From JAHTBL01 sp038532735 (GTDB lineage Bacteria > Pseudomonadota > Alphaproteobacteria > Rhodobacterales > Rhodobacteraceae): a stretch of 64,000 nucleotides of DNA. Shown in pieces: positions 17,233-24,955 of the stretch (its first letter is position 1; every line of letters begins with the position of its first letter). Below the pieces are notes generated by a model. The model saw only the letters and a list, made by a program, of their open reading frames with translations. It did not search any database and had not been told where the DNA came from. The stretch lies in NCBI GenBank assembly GCA_038532735.1, contig JBCBAC010000005.1, positions 1 to 64,000 of the forward strand, written 5' to 3'. Made by a program: the position numbers and the translations under genes.

Positions 17233-17832
17233 TTAACCGCGGGCTTTGCCCACCAGCTTCCAGACTGCGGGGATCAGCAGGGCCGCCAGAATCAGCTTGA
17301 TCGCATCCCCTGCGATAAACGGTGTCAGGCCCCATTCCAGGATTGGCTTGTCCCAACCATAGAGAATGCCCAGCCACAGCAGGCCCGGCACATAGATGAG
17401 CGCGTTACCGACCAGAAGCGCGCCTGCCATCTTGGCAACCGACCGGTCCCAGCCTTTGCGCGCCGCAAAGCCCAGCGCGAGCGTGGCCAGCACGTAGCCT
17501 ACAAGATAGCCGCCTGTGCCGCCCATCATGTAGGTGATGCCGTATTTCTCGGCCGAAGAGCCTGCGAAGACGTCAAAGCCAAACGCACCGACCAGCAGAT
17601 ACCCAAGGATTGTCGCCAGACCGAGGCGCGGGCCATAGGCGGCACCAATAGTCAGAACGGCAAAGGTGCCCATCGTCAGCGGCACAGGCCACATCGGGAT
17701 GGTGATCTTTGCACAGACAGCAAGGGCCACGATGCCCAAAGCGACCAACACGGCCTGTTTGACCCGCAGGGCGGTGCCGTCGGACGCGCCGAAGGCTTCC
17801 GTCAGAACCTTGTTTTGAAGGGCAATGCTCAT
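17233..17832 (-). CDS. bioY: Biotin transporter substrate-binding subunit BioY
   Basis: 199-residue membrane protein with about six helices, the S-component of an ECF transporter. Signatures are IPMWPVPLTMGTFAVLTIGAAYGPRLG and the glycine-rich GGTGGYLVGYVLATLALGF region. It imports biotin at the inner membrane; no bioM or bioN is adjacent, and solitary BioY can function alone or share another energising unit. It is a single leftward gene with 67 bases to the DUF6314 gene. Confidence 0.94.
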   Translation of the reverse strand: MSIALQNKVLTEAFGASDGTALRVKQAVLVALGIVALAVCAKITIPMWPVPLTMGTFAVLTIGAAYGPRLGLATILGYLLVGAFGFDVFAGSSAEKYGITYMMGGTGGYLVGYVLATLALGFAARKGWDRSVAKMAGALLVGNALIYVPGLLWLGILYGWDKPILEWGLTPFIAGDAIKLILAALLIPAVWKLVGKARG

Positions 17833-17899
17833 GTCCCAATCTCCGTTTTAAGATAAATCTTGGCGCTGTTCTGCCCCAAGCCATCCGCGCGCGCAAGCG

Positions 17900-18328
17900 T
17901 TATGCGGTCGCAGAAAGATAATGCGAGGTCATCACATAGTCTTTGCGCGGACCCGCTACCGCCCAGCGCGCGCTCCAATTCGGCCAGTCGCTGAAATCGT
18001 ATCGCACGGCGTATTGGTCGGGGTCACACCAGTGGCGCGCCTCTGCTTCGTCCGCCAAATCGAAATCGTGAAACGGACGGCCATCTTCGAATGTAACTAC
18101 GATCCGCGCGCCCGCGCTCTGCCAATGATAGACCCGGTTCGCGGTAAAACCCGGTTGGCCATCCAGGCGCAGTGTTCCGGTTTCCTCATAGCGCAGACCA
18201 CCCGCCACAGGCGTAAACTCGGCGACACCCTCGAACTGCCCCTGCCCGCCGCTTTTGGCATCCTCGATCACGCGCGCGATCTGCCAGCGCCCTTCGAAAT
18301 CGCTCAGCGAAAGCGCAATTCGTCCCAT
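17900..18328 (-). CDS. DUF6314 family protein
   Basis: 142 residues when started at the ATG at 18328 (MGRIALSLSDFEGRWQIAR). The protein looks like a small beta barrel with a conserved ending: FHDFDL, HWCDPDQYAVRYDFSDW, WAVAGPRKDYVMTSHYLSA. That ending (H-x-C and GP-x-KDY) is typical of DUF6314, a family without known function. The frame remains open far upstream, but that part runs antisense through purB and is not coding. No metal site can be assigned with confidence. Confidence 0.8.
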   Translation of the reverse strand: MGRIALSLSDFEGRWQIARVIEDAKSGGQGQFEGVAEFTPVAGGLRYEETGTLRLDGQPGFTANRVYHWQSAGARIVVTFEDGRPFHDFDLADEAEARHWCDPDQYAVRYDFSDWPNWSARWAVAGPRKDYVMTSHYLSATA

Positions 18329-18409
18329 GTTTGGCCTCCCGCCTTGTCGCCCCTCTGACCTAGCGATAAGAGCGGGGCCAATCCAGTCACCAATGCGAAA
18401 GTCTGCCCT

Positions 18410-19714
18410 ATGATCCCCCGCTATTCCCGCCCCGAGATGGTCTCTATCTGGTCGCCCGAGACCAAGTTCCGCATCTGGTACGAGATTGAAGCCCATGCTT
18501 GTGACGCGATGGCCGATCTGGGCGTGATCCCGCGCGAGAACGCGGAGGCCGTCTGGAAGGCCAAGAATGTCGAGTTCGATGTCGCCCGCATTGACGAGAT
18601 CGAGGCCGTCACCAAGCACGACGTCATCGCCTTTCTGACCCATCTGGCCGAACATGTAGGCAGCGAAGAGGCGCGCTTTGTGCATCAGGGCATGACCAGC
18701 TCGGACGTGCTGGATACCTGCTTCAACGTGCAACTGACCCGCGCCGCTGACATCCTGATCGCGGATATCGAAGGGCTGCTGGCCGCGCTCAAGCGCCGCG
18801 CGATGGAGCATAAAGACACCCCGCGCGTCGGCCGCTCCCACGGCATTCACGCCGAACCCACCACGATGGGCCTGACCTTCGCACGCTTCTATGCGGAGAT
18901 GGATCGCAACCTCAGCCGGATGCGCGATGCGCGCGCTGAGATTGCGACGGGTGCTATTTCCGGCGCGGTCGGAACCTTCGCCAATATCGACCCTGCTGTC
19001 GAAGAACATGTCTGCGCAAAACTTGGCCTCGAACCCGAGCCGATCAGCACGCAAGTCATCCCCCGTGACCGACACGCCGCGTTTTTCTCGACCCTCGGCG
19101 TCATCGCCTCTTCGATCGAAAACATCGCCACCGAGGTGCGGCACATGCAGCGCACCGAGGTTCTGGAAGGGGCAGAGTTCTTCTCGATGGGCCAAAAGGG
19201 CTCCTCAGCGATGCCGCACAAGAAGAACCCCGTACTGACCGAGAACCTGACCGGCCTGGCGCGTATGGTCCGCTCCGCCGTGATCCCTGCGATGGAGAAC
19301 GTGGCGCTCTGGCACGAGCGCGATATCTCGCATTCGTCTGTGGAACGGATGATCGGGCCCGATGCGACGATCACGCTTGATTTCGCACTGGCTCGTCTGA
19401 CCAGCGTGATCGACAAGATGCTGATCTTCCCGCAGAACATGTTGGACAACATGAACAAATTCCCCGGCCTCGTGATGAGCCAGCGCGTCCTGCTGGCCCT
19501 CACCCAAGCCGGTGTCAGCCGCGAAGACGCCTATGCGATGGTCCAGCGCAATGCGCTCAAGGTTTGGGAAGAGCGGACCGATTTCAAAGAAGAATTGTTG
19601 GCCGACAAGGACGTCGTCGCAGCCCTTGGCACGGATGGGATCGAGGCGAAGTTTGACATGGGGTATCACACCAAGCACGTCGACACGATCTTCAAGCGGG
19701 TTTTCAAGGACTGA
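18410..19714 (+). CDS. purB: Adenylosuccinate lyase
   Basis: Catalyses two fumarate-releasing steps of purine synthesis (SAICAR to AICAR, and adenylosuccinate to AMP). 434 residues, the short bacterial form. Landmarks are MIPRYSRPEMVSIWSPETKF at the start, the catalytic-His region GRSHGIHAEPTTMG, TSSDVLDTCFN, and the fumarase-superfamily signature GSSAMPHKKNPV. The divergent DUF6314 gene starts 81 bases away; the small cupin gene follows 25 bases after the stop and may be co-transcribed. Confidence 0.97.
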   Translation: MIPRYSRPEMVSIWSPETKFRIWYEIEAHACDAMADLGVIPRENAEAVWKAKNVEFDVARIDEIEAVTKHDVIAFLTHLAEHVGSEEARFVHQGMTSSDVLDTCFNVQLTRAADILIADIEGLLAALKRRAMEHKDTPRVGRSHGIHAEPTTMGLTFARFYAEMDRNLSRMRDARAEIATGAISGAVGTFANIDPAVEEHVCAKLGLEPEPISTQVIPRDRHAAFFSTLGVIASSIENIATEVRHMQRTEVLEGAEFFSMGQKGSSAMPHKKNPVLTENLTGLARMVRSAVIPAMENVALWHERDISHSSVERMIGPDATITLDFALARLTSVIDKMLIFPQNMLDNMNKFPGLVMSQRVLLALTQAGVSREDAYAMVQRNALKVWEERTDFKEELLADKDVVAALGTDGIEAKFDMGYHTKHVDTIFKRVFKD

Positions 19715-19739
19715 GTACGGCCTCAAGGAAGGATAAGAC

Positions 19740-20096
19740 ATGGCGCATGTAAATCTCGGGAAAAAACTCGCACAGATCAGCACCCATTGGGACCCGCACG
19801 TTGTTGCCGATTACAATGACAACGATGTCATGGTCGTGAAGTTCAAGGGTGAGTTTCCATTCCATAAACACGACCGCACGGATGACTTCTTCCTCGTTCT
19901 CGACGGTGAGATGATTATGGATATTGAAGGCGCGCCCTCTCAAACCGTGAAAGCTGGCGAGGTCTTCATTGTTCCAACCGGCGTCGTGCATCGCCCCCGG
20001 GCAGAGACCGAAGTGCACGTGCTTCTGATTGAGCCTAAAGGCGAGCCAAATTCAGGCGACGCAGACCGGGAGCCAGCGGCAAAACCGAGGCTTTAG
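19740..20096 (+). CDS. Cupin-domain protein
   Basis: 118 residues forming a single cupin barrel. The metal-binding motifs are recognisable: FPFHKHDRTDDFFLVLDGEM (H-x-H with the later Glu/Asp) and GEVFIVPTGVVHRPRA (the last His). Substrate unknown; many such small cupins are mislabelled mannose-6-phosphate isomerases. Ribosome site AAGGAAGG lies before the ATG. It follows purB closely on the same strand. The end (about residues 103-118) is a polar tail. Confidence 0.85.
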   Translation: MAHVNLGKKLAQISTHWDPHVVADYNDNDVMVVKFKGEFPFHKHDRTDDFFLVLDGEMIMDIEGAPSQTVKAGEVFIVPTGVVHRPRAETEVHVLLIEPKGEPNSGDADREPAAKPRL

Positions 20097-20111
20097 AGAA
20101 AGATATCTACG

Positions 20112-20351
20112 ATGCTGCGCAGAACAGTAGATACAATGCTACTCTTACCGCTGATGGCAAACATCGTATTCTTTCTTTGGGCTCTTTTTCTGGCACCGGA
20201 GCAGAGCTGCGGTTCGGGAGACCCCGGTCTTTGTTTCAGCCTAGGGATCATATTTGGCGTGATTGGTCTGCCACTTGCAGTTCTGTGTCTCGGCGTCCTT
20301 CTACTGCGGATACTTCTCCGACACCGAAAAGTGCGGGATTCTCCGTTTTGA
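20112..20351 (+). CDS. Small two-helix membrane protein, unknown
   Basis: 79 residues. Two hydrophobic segments (about residues 9-28 and 42-68) are separated by a short loop with two Cys (SCGSGDPGLCF), which could form a disulfide on the periplasmic side. The C-terminus is basic (RHRKVRDSPF), predicting a cytoplasmic end. It lies 15 bases after the cupin gene. Base composition is somewhat AT-richer than its neighbours. The family is not recognised. Confidence 0.5.
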   Translation: MLRRTVDTMLLLPLMANIVFFLWALFLAPEQSCGSGDPGLCFSLGIIFGVIGLPLAVLCLGVLLLRILLRHRKVRDSPF

Positions 20352-20404
20352 CCTTACGGAAACCCATGCTACCTTTCTGACACGCCAACAGAAGGAGAGA
20401 CTGA

Positions 20405-20563
20405 ATGAAGACGACCCTTGCCGTTCTGGCCATGATCCTCGCCCCGTCCTTTGCCGCCGCCATGGGCTGCAGCGACGCAGATCACACCAAGCAGGTGATG
20501 AGCTGTGCAATGGGCTCGACCTGGGACGAGACGACCCAAGCCTGCGTGCCGACGACCAGCTAA
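20405..20563 (+). CDS. Small secreted three-cysteine protein (52 aa)
   Basis: MKTTLAVLAMILAPSFAAA is a clear signal peptide, cut before about residue 20. The mature part of some 33 residues has three Cys (22, 34, 47) in the pattern MGCSDADHTKQVMSCAMG...ACVP. A strong ribosome site (AGAAGGAGAG) precedes the ATG and a terminator follows. I recall similar tiny proteins downstream of purB in other Rhodobacteraceae, sometimes mislabelled after purB. The ending resembles a minimal chitin-binding-type cysteine pattern but is too short to assign. Confidence 0.75.
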   Translation: MKTTLAVLAMILAPSFAAAMGCSDADHTKQVMSCAMGSTWDETTQACVPTTS

Positions 20564-20583
20564 GCAGACCAAACAGAATACTG

Positions 20584-20615
20584 AAAAGGCGGTCCCTTTG
20601 GGCCGCCTTTTCTTT
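20584..20615 (+). terminator. Rho-independent terminator
   Basis: AAAAGGCGG (20584-20592) pairs with CCGCCTTTT (20603-20611), followed by CTTTT. It closes the purB-cupin-small protein group. Confidence 0.88.
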
Positions 20616-20725
20616 TGACAGGCAACAGATAAGCCCATACTGCGGGCCGCTCTCATTAACCTGCTCTTCAGAGTTGCGCGTCTAAGGTGCGTTTGAACAG
20701 ATAAAGGCTGTCCTAAAGGCATCTA

Positions 20726-21754
20726 ATGACGCGCGCCCTGCCCCAAGGCCTTTCGAAAAAGCAAAAAGCGGCGGTCATCGTGCAGCTCTTGCTTTCGGAA
20801 GGCACCGATCTGACGCTTGAGGCGTTGCCAGACGGCATGCAGGCGGACCTTGCGCGCCAATTGGCCGGGATGCGCGGGGTGGATCGTGGAACATTGGCCT
20901 CTGTGGCATTGGAATTCGCCACGGAGCTTGATCAGCTGGGTATGGTTGCCACAGGCGGCATGGACGGCGCGCTGGCTTTGCTTGACGGCAAGATCAACGA
21001 GGCTGCGGTTAAATCCGTGCGCGCAGATGGTGTGGCCCCTGTCAGCGACGATCCATGGGATCGCATCAAGGCGGCGGAAAACGATGTGCTTTTGCCGATG
21101 CTGGAGGCGGAAAGCGTTGAGGTCGCCGCAGTGACCCTGTCTAAACTGCCTGTCGCCAAGGCCGCCGACCTGTTGGGCGCGATGCCGGGCGATCGGGCGC
21201 GCAGGGTGTCCTATGCGATCTCGCTGACCGAAGCGGTGACCAGCCACGCAGTCGCGCAAATCGGAGCCGCGCTGGTTCTGCAACTCGATGATCAGCCCTT
21301 GCGGGTCTTTGCAGATGCGCCCTTCAAACGGGTTGGCGCCATCCTCAACTTCTCGCCTGCCGCCACACGCGACGATGTTCTCGAAGGGCTCGGCGCCGAA
21401 GATGCGGCTTTTGCGGCCAATGTCCGGAAGGCAATCTTCACCTTCCCCGACATTCCAGACAGGCTTGCCCCGCTCGATGTGCCGAAGATCACGCGCGACG
21501 TGGACCCTGCGCAGCTGGTCAAGGCATTGGCCTATGCCGCCTCCACCGGCGCCGAAGACACGGTCGAGTTCATCCTGTCCAACATGTCCAAACGCATGGC
21601 CGACGGCCTCCGCGAGGAGATGGAAGAGGCCGGCACAATCAAGCCAAAAGAGGGCGAGGCAGCGATGACTGCGGTGACAGGTGTAATCCGCACTTTGGAA
21701 GAGGACGGTCAGATCACCCTCGTCACCCCGCAGGATGAAGACGAGGACGCATAG
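20726..21754 (+). CDS. FliG-like flagellar motor switch protein, away from flagellar genes
   Basis: 342 residues with the three-domain helical layout of FliG. N-terminal LSKKQKAAVIVQLLLSEG resembles the FliG N-domain opening; the middle (about 120-215) has the helical repeats; the C-terminal domain has KAIFTFPDIPDRL and ILSNMSKRMADGLREEMEE, which correspond to the FliG torque helix region. FliG forms the rotor face of the C-ring. No other flagellar gene is in the window, so this may be a solitary copy with its main paralogue elsewhere. It precedes the nitrile hydratase-like cluster by 74 bases on the same strand. Confidence 0.72.
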   Translation: MTRALPQGLSKKQKAAVIVQLLLSEGTDLTLEALPDGMQADLARQLAGMRGVDRGTLASVALEFATELDQLGMVATGGMDGALALLDGKINEAAVKSVRADGVAPVSDDPWDRIKAAENDVLLPMLEAESVEVAAVTLSKLPVAKAADLLGAMPGDRARRVSYAISLTEAVTSHAVAQIGAALVLQLDDQPLRVFADAPFKRVGAILNFSPAATRDDVLEGLGAEDAAFAANVRKAIFTFPDIPDRLAPLDVPKITRDVDPAQLVKALAYAASTGAEDTVEFILSNMSKRMADGLREEMEEAGTIKPKEGEAAMTAVTGVIRTLEEDGQITLVTPQDEDEDA

Positions 21755-21828
21755 GCGTGTCATTGCCCTTGGCGTGTATGTTGCATTTGTCTTGAAGCGC
21801 CCCCCAACAGGCGGCTAGCCTGCGACCC

Positions 21829-22167
21829 ATGACAGATTTTGACGGAAAACGCTGGCATGACATGGGCGGCGCGGATGCGGGCCCGGTTGTCCCCGCAGAT
21901 CACGACTTTGCGCTCTGGGAAAAACGGGTCGACGCGCTGATGGTGCTCTGTTCGACCAAAGGGCTTTTCACCGTCGACGGCCTGCGCCGCGCGATTGAGG
22001 ACATGGGGCCCGATGTCTTTGAAAACACCACGTATTACGACCGCTGGATTGCAGCCGTGAACCAGAACCTGATCGAAGCGGGCACCTACACGCTTGGTGA
22101 GCTTGGCGCGAAAATGGACGAGGTCCGTGCGCGAGGGGCCACCTATGGGCAGGCTGCCAATGGCTGA
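21829..22167 (+). CDS. Nitrile hydratase beta subunit N-terminal-like protein (ScnB-like)
   Basis: 112 residues equal to the N-terminal half of a nitrile hydratase beta subunit. The start HDMGGADAGPVVPADHDFALWEKRVDAL and the motif ENTTYYDRWIAAVNQNLIEAG match; the Arg in YYDRW corresponds to an active-site arginine of the beta chain. In thiocyanate hydrolase this half is a separate subunit (ScnB); related short proteins also act as metallochaperones for cobalt nitrile hydratases. It is the first of three overlapping genes in the order scnB-scnA-scnC. Confidence 0.82.
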   Translation: MTDFDGKRWHDMGGADAGPVVPADHDFALWEKRVDALMVLCSTKGLFTVDGLRRAIEDMGPDVFENTTYYDRWIAAVNQNLIEAGTYTLGELGAKMDEVRARGATYGQAANG

Positions 22168-22429
22168 GCCGCAACGCGTGCGCGTCAAAACCATGATGCC
22201 GCCGGGCCATATTCGAACCCCGGCTTATCTGCGCGGCAAAACCGGCTGGATCGAACGGCAGCTCGGCCCCTTCGGTAACCCCGAACAACTGGCCTACGGC
22301 CTCCCTGGCGAGAAGCTGACTCTCTACCGCGTGCGCTTTATCATGGCAGAGGTCTGGGGCGATCAGGCCGAGCGTCCTGAAGACACGCTGGATGCCGAGA
22401 TCTACGAACACTGGCTGGAGCCTGCCTGA
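22145..22429 (+). CDS. Nitrile hydratase beta subunit C-terminal-like protein (ScnA-like)
   Basis: About 94 residues, equal to the C-terminal SH3-like half of the nitrile hydratase beta subunit: PPGHIRTPAYLRGKTGWIERQLG and LYRVRFIMAEVWGD match, including the arginines of the RTPAYLRGK motif that face the metal site. I chose the ATG at 22145, which has a GAGGGG site 6 bases upstream; ATG at 22160 is also possible. It overlaps the upstream gene, and its stop overlaps the next start (TGATG), so translation is probably coupled. Confidence 0.8.
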   Translation: MGRLPMAEPQRVRVKTMMPPGHIRTPAYLRGKTGWIERQLGPFGNPEQLAYGLPGEKLTLYRVRFIMAEVWGDQAERPEDTLDAEIYEHWLEPA

Positions 22430-23070
22430 TGCCGCATGACCACCACGATCACGACCATCTGTCGCCTTCCGGTCACCTTTACCGGCCCGACAACGATGAA
22501 CCGCTCAGCTATTGGCAGACGATGGAAATCGCCGTGCGCGAACTGCTGATCGAGAAAGGTGTGAGCACCGCCGCCGAAATCAACGCGCAGATCGACGCGA
22601 TGGATGCCCGCTCCCCTGCCGATGGGGCACAGGTTGTTGCCCGCGCCTGGACGGATCCAGCCTTTCGGGATCGGCTGCTGGCAGACGGATCTGATGCTTG
22701 CCGAGAGATGGGCTTCGACATCGGCGCGCTGAAACTCATCGCGGTCGAGAATACCAATGATGTCCACAATGTAATCGTTTGTACCTTATGCTCCTGCTAT
22801 CCACGCAACCTGCTGGGGCTCGCGCCGGATTGGTACAAATCGCGCGAGTATCGCTCGCGCACGGTGAAAGAGCCGCGCAAGGTTTTGTCGGAGTTTGGCG
22901 TGACCCTGCCCGATCATGTGCAAGTACGCGTCCATGACAGCACCGCCGACATGCGGTATGTCGTGATCCCCGCGCGCCCAGCTGGAACAGACGGCTGGTC
23001 GGTCGAGAAGCTCGCACAGCTTGTCACGCGCGACAGCATGATCGGCACGGGGCTTGCCAAGACGCCCTAG
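22429..23070 (+). CDS. Cobalt-type nitrile hydratase alpha / thiocyanate hydrolase gamma-like subunit
   Basis: 213 residues. The metal-binding claw CTLCSC (C118, C121, C123) is intact; Thr at the second place is the cobalt-type form. Other family signs are SYWQTMEIAVRELLIEKG, VARAWTDPAFRDRLLADG and RNLLGLAPDWYKSREYRSR. The N-terminus MPHDHHDHDH has six His in its first 16 residues, perhaps for metal capture. With the two preceding half-beta genes it makes a three-subunit enzyme as in thiocyanate hydrolase or the toyocamycin nitrile hydratase. The substrate (nitrile, thiocyanate or other) cannot be decided from sequence. Confidence 0.88.
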   Translation: MPHDHHDHDHLSPSGHLYRPDNDEPLSYWQTMEIAVRELLIEKGVSTAAEINAQIDAMDARSPADGAQVVARAWTDPAFRDRLLADGSDACREMGFDIGALKLIAVENTNDVHNVIVCTLCSCYPRNLLGLAPDWYKSREYRSRTVKEPRKVLSEFGVTLPDHVQVRVHDSTADMRYVVIPARPAGTDGWSVEKLAQLVTRDSMIGTGLAKTP

Positions 23071-23136
23071 CTTGCGCGCGGCCCGTAGCGGGCTTATCTG
23101 AGGACCAATTAAAAGACGCAGGTATTTTAGGGCAGC

Positions 23137-24042
23137 ATGGCGTTCACCGTTTCCAAAGGACCAGTCGCATGGCTGACCAATGCCGCCCTGCAAGGCGTGA
23201 TCGCTGCGACCAAGCTGCTGCCTCATAATATGCGCGTGCGGACGGTTGGTGGGCTGATGGCCACCCTGTCGGGGCCCGCGGGTTACCTCAAACGCGCGGA
23301 AGACAATTTGGCGATGGTCTGGCCCGATATGCCGCGCTCTGAGCGCAGAGCACTGGCGAGGCGCGTCGCCAGCAACGCCGGGCGCACGCTGATCGAGAAT
23401 TACTCACATGCCAGCTTCGGTGCTTTGGCCCGCAAAAGCACCCTCTCCGGCGCGGGTCTGGACGCGATGCAAGACGCGATTGAGGCGGGCCGTCCGGTGA
23501 TTTTCCTCACCGGTCACTTCGGCAATTATGAAGCCCTCAGATGGGCGCTGCTGGAGCGGGGGATCGAAGTTGGTGGGCTCTACCGTGCGATGGCCAATGT
23601 CTATTTCAACGCCCATTACGTGCGCACGATGGAAGACATGTCCGGCCCGGTGTTCGAGCAAGGGCGGCGCGGCACAGCGGGTTTCGTGAAGCACCTGAAA
23701 TCCGGTGGCTTGGCTGTGCTGCTGTTCGACATCTACGAAAAGCACGGGGTTAAGTTGCCCTTTATGGGCCATGACGCGCCGACGGCGTTGTCGGCGGCAG
23801 AGCTGGCGCTGAAATACGACGCGTTGCTGATCCCGTTCTTTGCGATCCGGCAGCCCGATGGGTTGACCTTTGAGGTGGAGCTCGACGCCCCCCTCGCCCA
23901 CACCAACGCCGAGCAAATGATGCTGGAGGCGACACAAGCCTTGGAAGCCCGTGTCTTGCGTCATCCTGAGCAGTGGTTCTGGATTCATCGGCGCTGGAAA
24001 TCGCACCGCAATCGCGGGCGCGCGCCGGAACTTCTTGATTAG
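23137..24042 (+). CDS. Lysophospholipid / lipid A acyltransferase (LpxL/HtrB family)
   Basis: 301 residues. The family motif GHFGNYEALRWAL carries the H-x4-E catalytic pair (residues about 127-132); YRAMANVYFNAHYVRTM and LLFDIYEKHGVKLPFMG match substrate-binding stretches. A short N-terminal hydrophobic region would anchor it to the inner membrane. It likely adds a secondary acyl chain in lipid A or acylates another lipid. It ends with WIHRRWKSHRN, the usual family ending. The gene overlaps the convergent DUF1223 gene by four bases. Confidence 0.85.
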   Translation: MAFTVSKGPVAWLTNAALQGVIAATKLLPHNMRVRTVGGLMATLSGPAGYLKRAEDNLAMVWPDMPRSERRALARRVASNAGRTLIENYSHASFGALARKSTLSGAGLDAMQDAIEAGRPVIFLTGHFGNYEALRWALLERGIEVGGLYRAMANVYFNAHYVRTMEDMSGPVFEQGRRGTAGFVKHLKSGGLAVLLFDIYEKHGVKLPFMGHDAPTALSAAELALKYDALLIPFFAIRQPDGLTFEVELDAPLAHTNAEQMMLEATQALEARVLRHPEQWFWIHRRWKSHRNRGRAPELLD

Positions 24043-24731
24043 CGCAGTTGCGCGGCGCCAAGCACCTCACGGAACCCTTTGCGCTGCACAATGACAACGA
24101 CGGGGGCTGTGCCAGTGGCCTGCACGAAGGTGCGCAGCGGCTCTGCGCCGTCCCATTCCTCAACCTGCTGCCAGTCTGTGACGACGTTGGCGTAGGTCAG
24201 CGTGTGGCCACGGTTCTCGCCTCGGCGCACATCGACAGTCTCGCGTGGGCTGTAACGGACGAGGTAGACAACCATATCCTGCGGCTTGGCACTGGCAGCG
24301 TTGATCACGACTTGGCTGCCGTTGCGCTGGAGCACGACATCGACCTGTTTGGCCTTGTCGCCATGCTTCTGTATTAGCTTGGAAACCTTCATGGGGCGCG
24401 ATCCCACCACATGATCCGTCCCGCCAATGATCATCTGCGGCGTGTAGACAGAGGTCTCCCCCAAAGCGCGCGCATAGTTGTGCTGCCGTTTGGTAAAAGC
24501 TGGGCTGGCGAACTTGTCCTTCCAGCCAAGATAGTCCCAATAATCCACATGAAGCGACAGGGCGATGACGTCGTCCATCTCCGCAAGCTCATGTAAAAGC
24601 CGATCTGCAGGCGGGCAGCTCGAGCAGCCTTGCGAGGTATAAAGCTCGACCACGACGGGTCGGTCATTGGCGGCAGCGGACGTTGCGACGAAGACGCAAA
24701 ACGCCGCAATGAAACTGGCAAGTCGTGTCAT
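24039..24731 (-). CDS. Secreted DUF1223 (thioredoxin-like) protein
   Basis: 230 residues. A signal peptide (MTRLASFIAAFCVFVATSAA) is followed by VVELYTSQGCSSCPPADRLLHEL, the CSSC motif of DUF1223 proteins, and by SLHVDYWDYLGWKDKFASPAF. The fold is thioredoxin-like and the location periplasmic; a redox role is plausible but not shown. It is the only gene of a leftward unit; its promoter shares the 224-base region with acnA. Confidence 0.9.
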   Translation of the reverse strand: MTRLASFIAAFCVFVATSAAANDRPVVVELYTSQGCSSCPPADRLLHELAEMDDVIALSLHVDYWDYLGWKDKFASPAFTKRQHNYARALGETSVYTPQMIIGGTDHVVGSRPMKVSKLIQKHGDKAKQVDVVLQRNGSQVVINAASAKPQDMVVYLVRYSPRETVDVRRGENRGHTLTYANVVTDWQQVEEWDGAEPLRTFVQATGTAPVVVIVQRKGFREVLGAAQLR

Positions 24732-24846
24732 GTAACCTCAGTCATCTGGCTTGAAGTTTAGACCTAAAACAGTCCTGCTGAAATAACCAATCACCCTTTT
24801 GCGAGAGCGCTGTGTGCTGTGGCTTTCTCATCGCAAAAGTAATTCA

Positions 24847-24862
24847 GTATGCAATTGCATAC
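24847..24862. promoter_or_regulatory. Perfect 16-bp palindrome between DUF1223 gene and acnA
   Basis: GTATGCAATTGCATAC is its own reverse complement over all 16 bases. It lies 94 bases before the acnA ATG and 116 before the divergent gene, a likely operator position. I cannot assign a regulator; the TGCAATTGCA core resembles sites of MerR/RamB-like regulators of acyl-CoA metabolism only loosely. Confidence 0.55.
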
Positions 24863-24955
24863 GAAACTATCATGCTATGACCGCGTTACCCTTGAAGGGA
24901 CGCACACCCCGAGCCAGATAAAGCAAAGCGAAACCCAACACGCGGGAGGCCAAAC

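Noticed and set aside
18329..19195. N-terminal extension of the DUF6314 frame through purB
   Set aside because: It is antisense to purB; the DUF6314 domain is complete from 18328.
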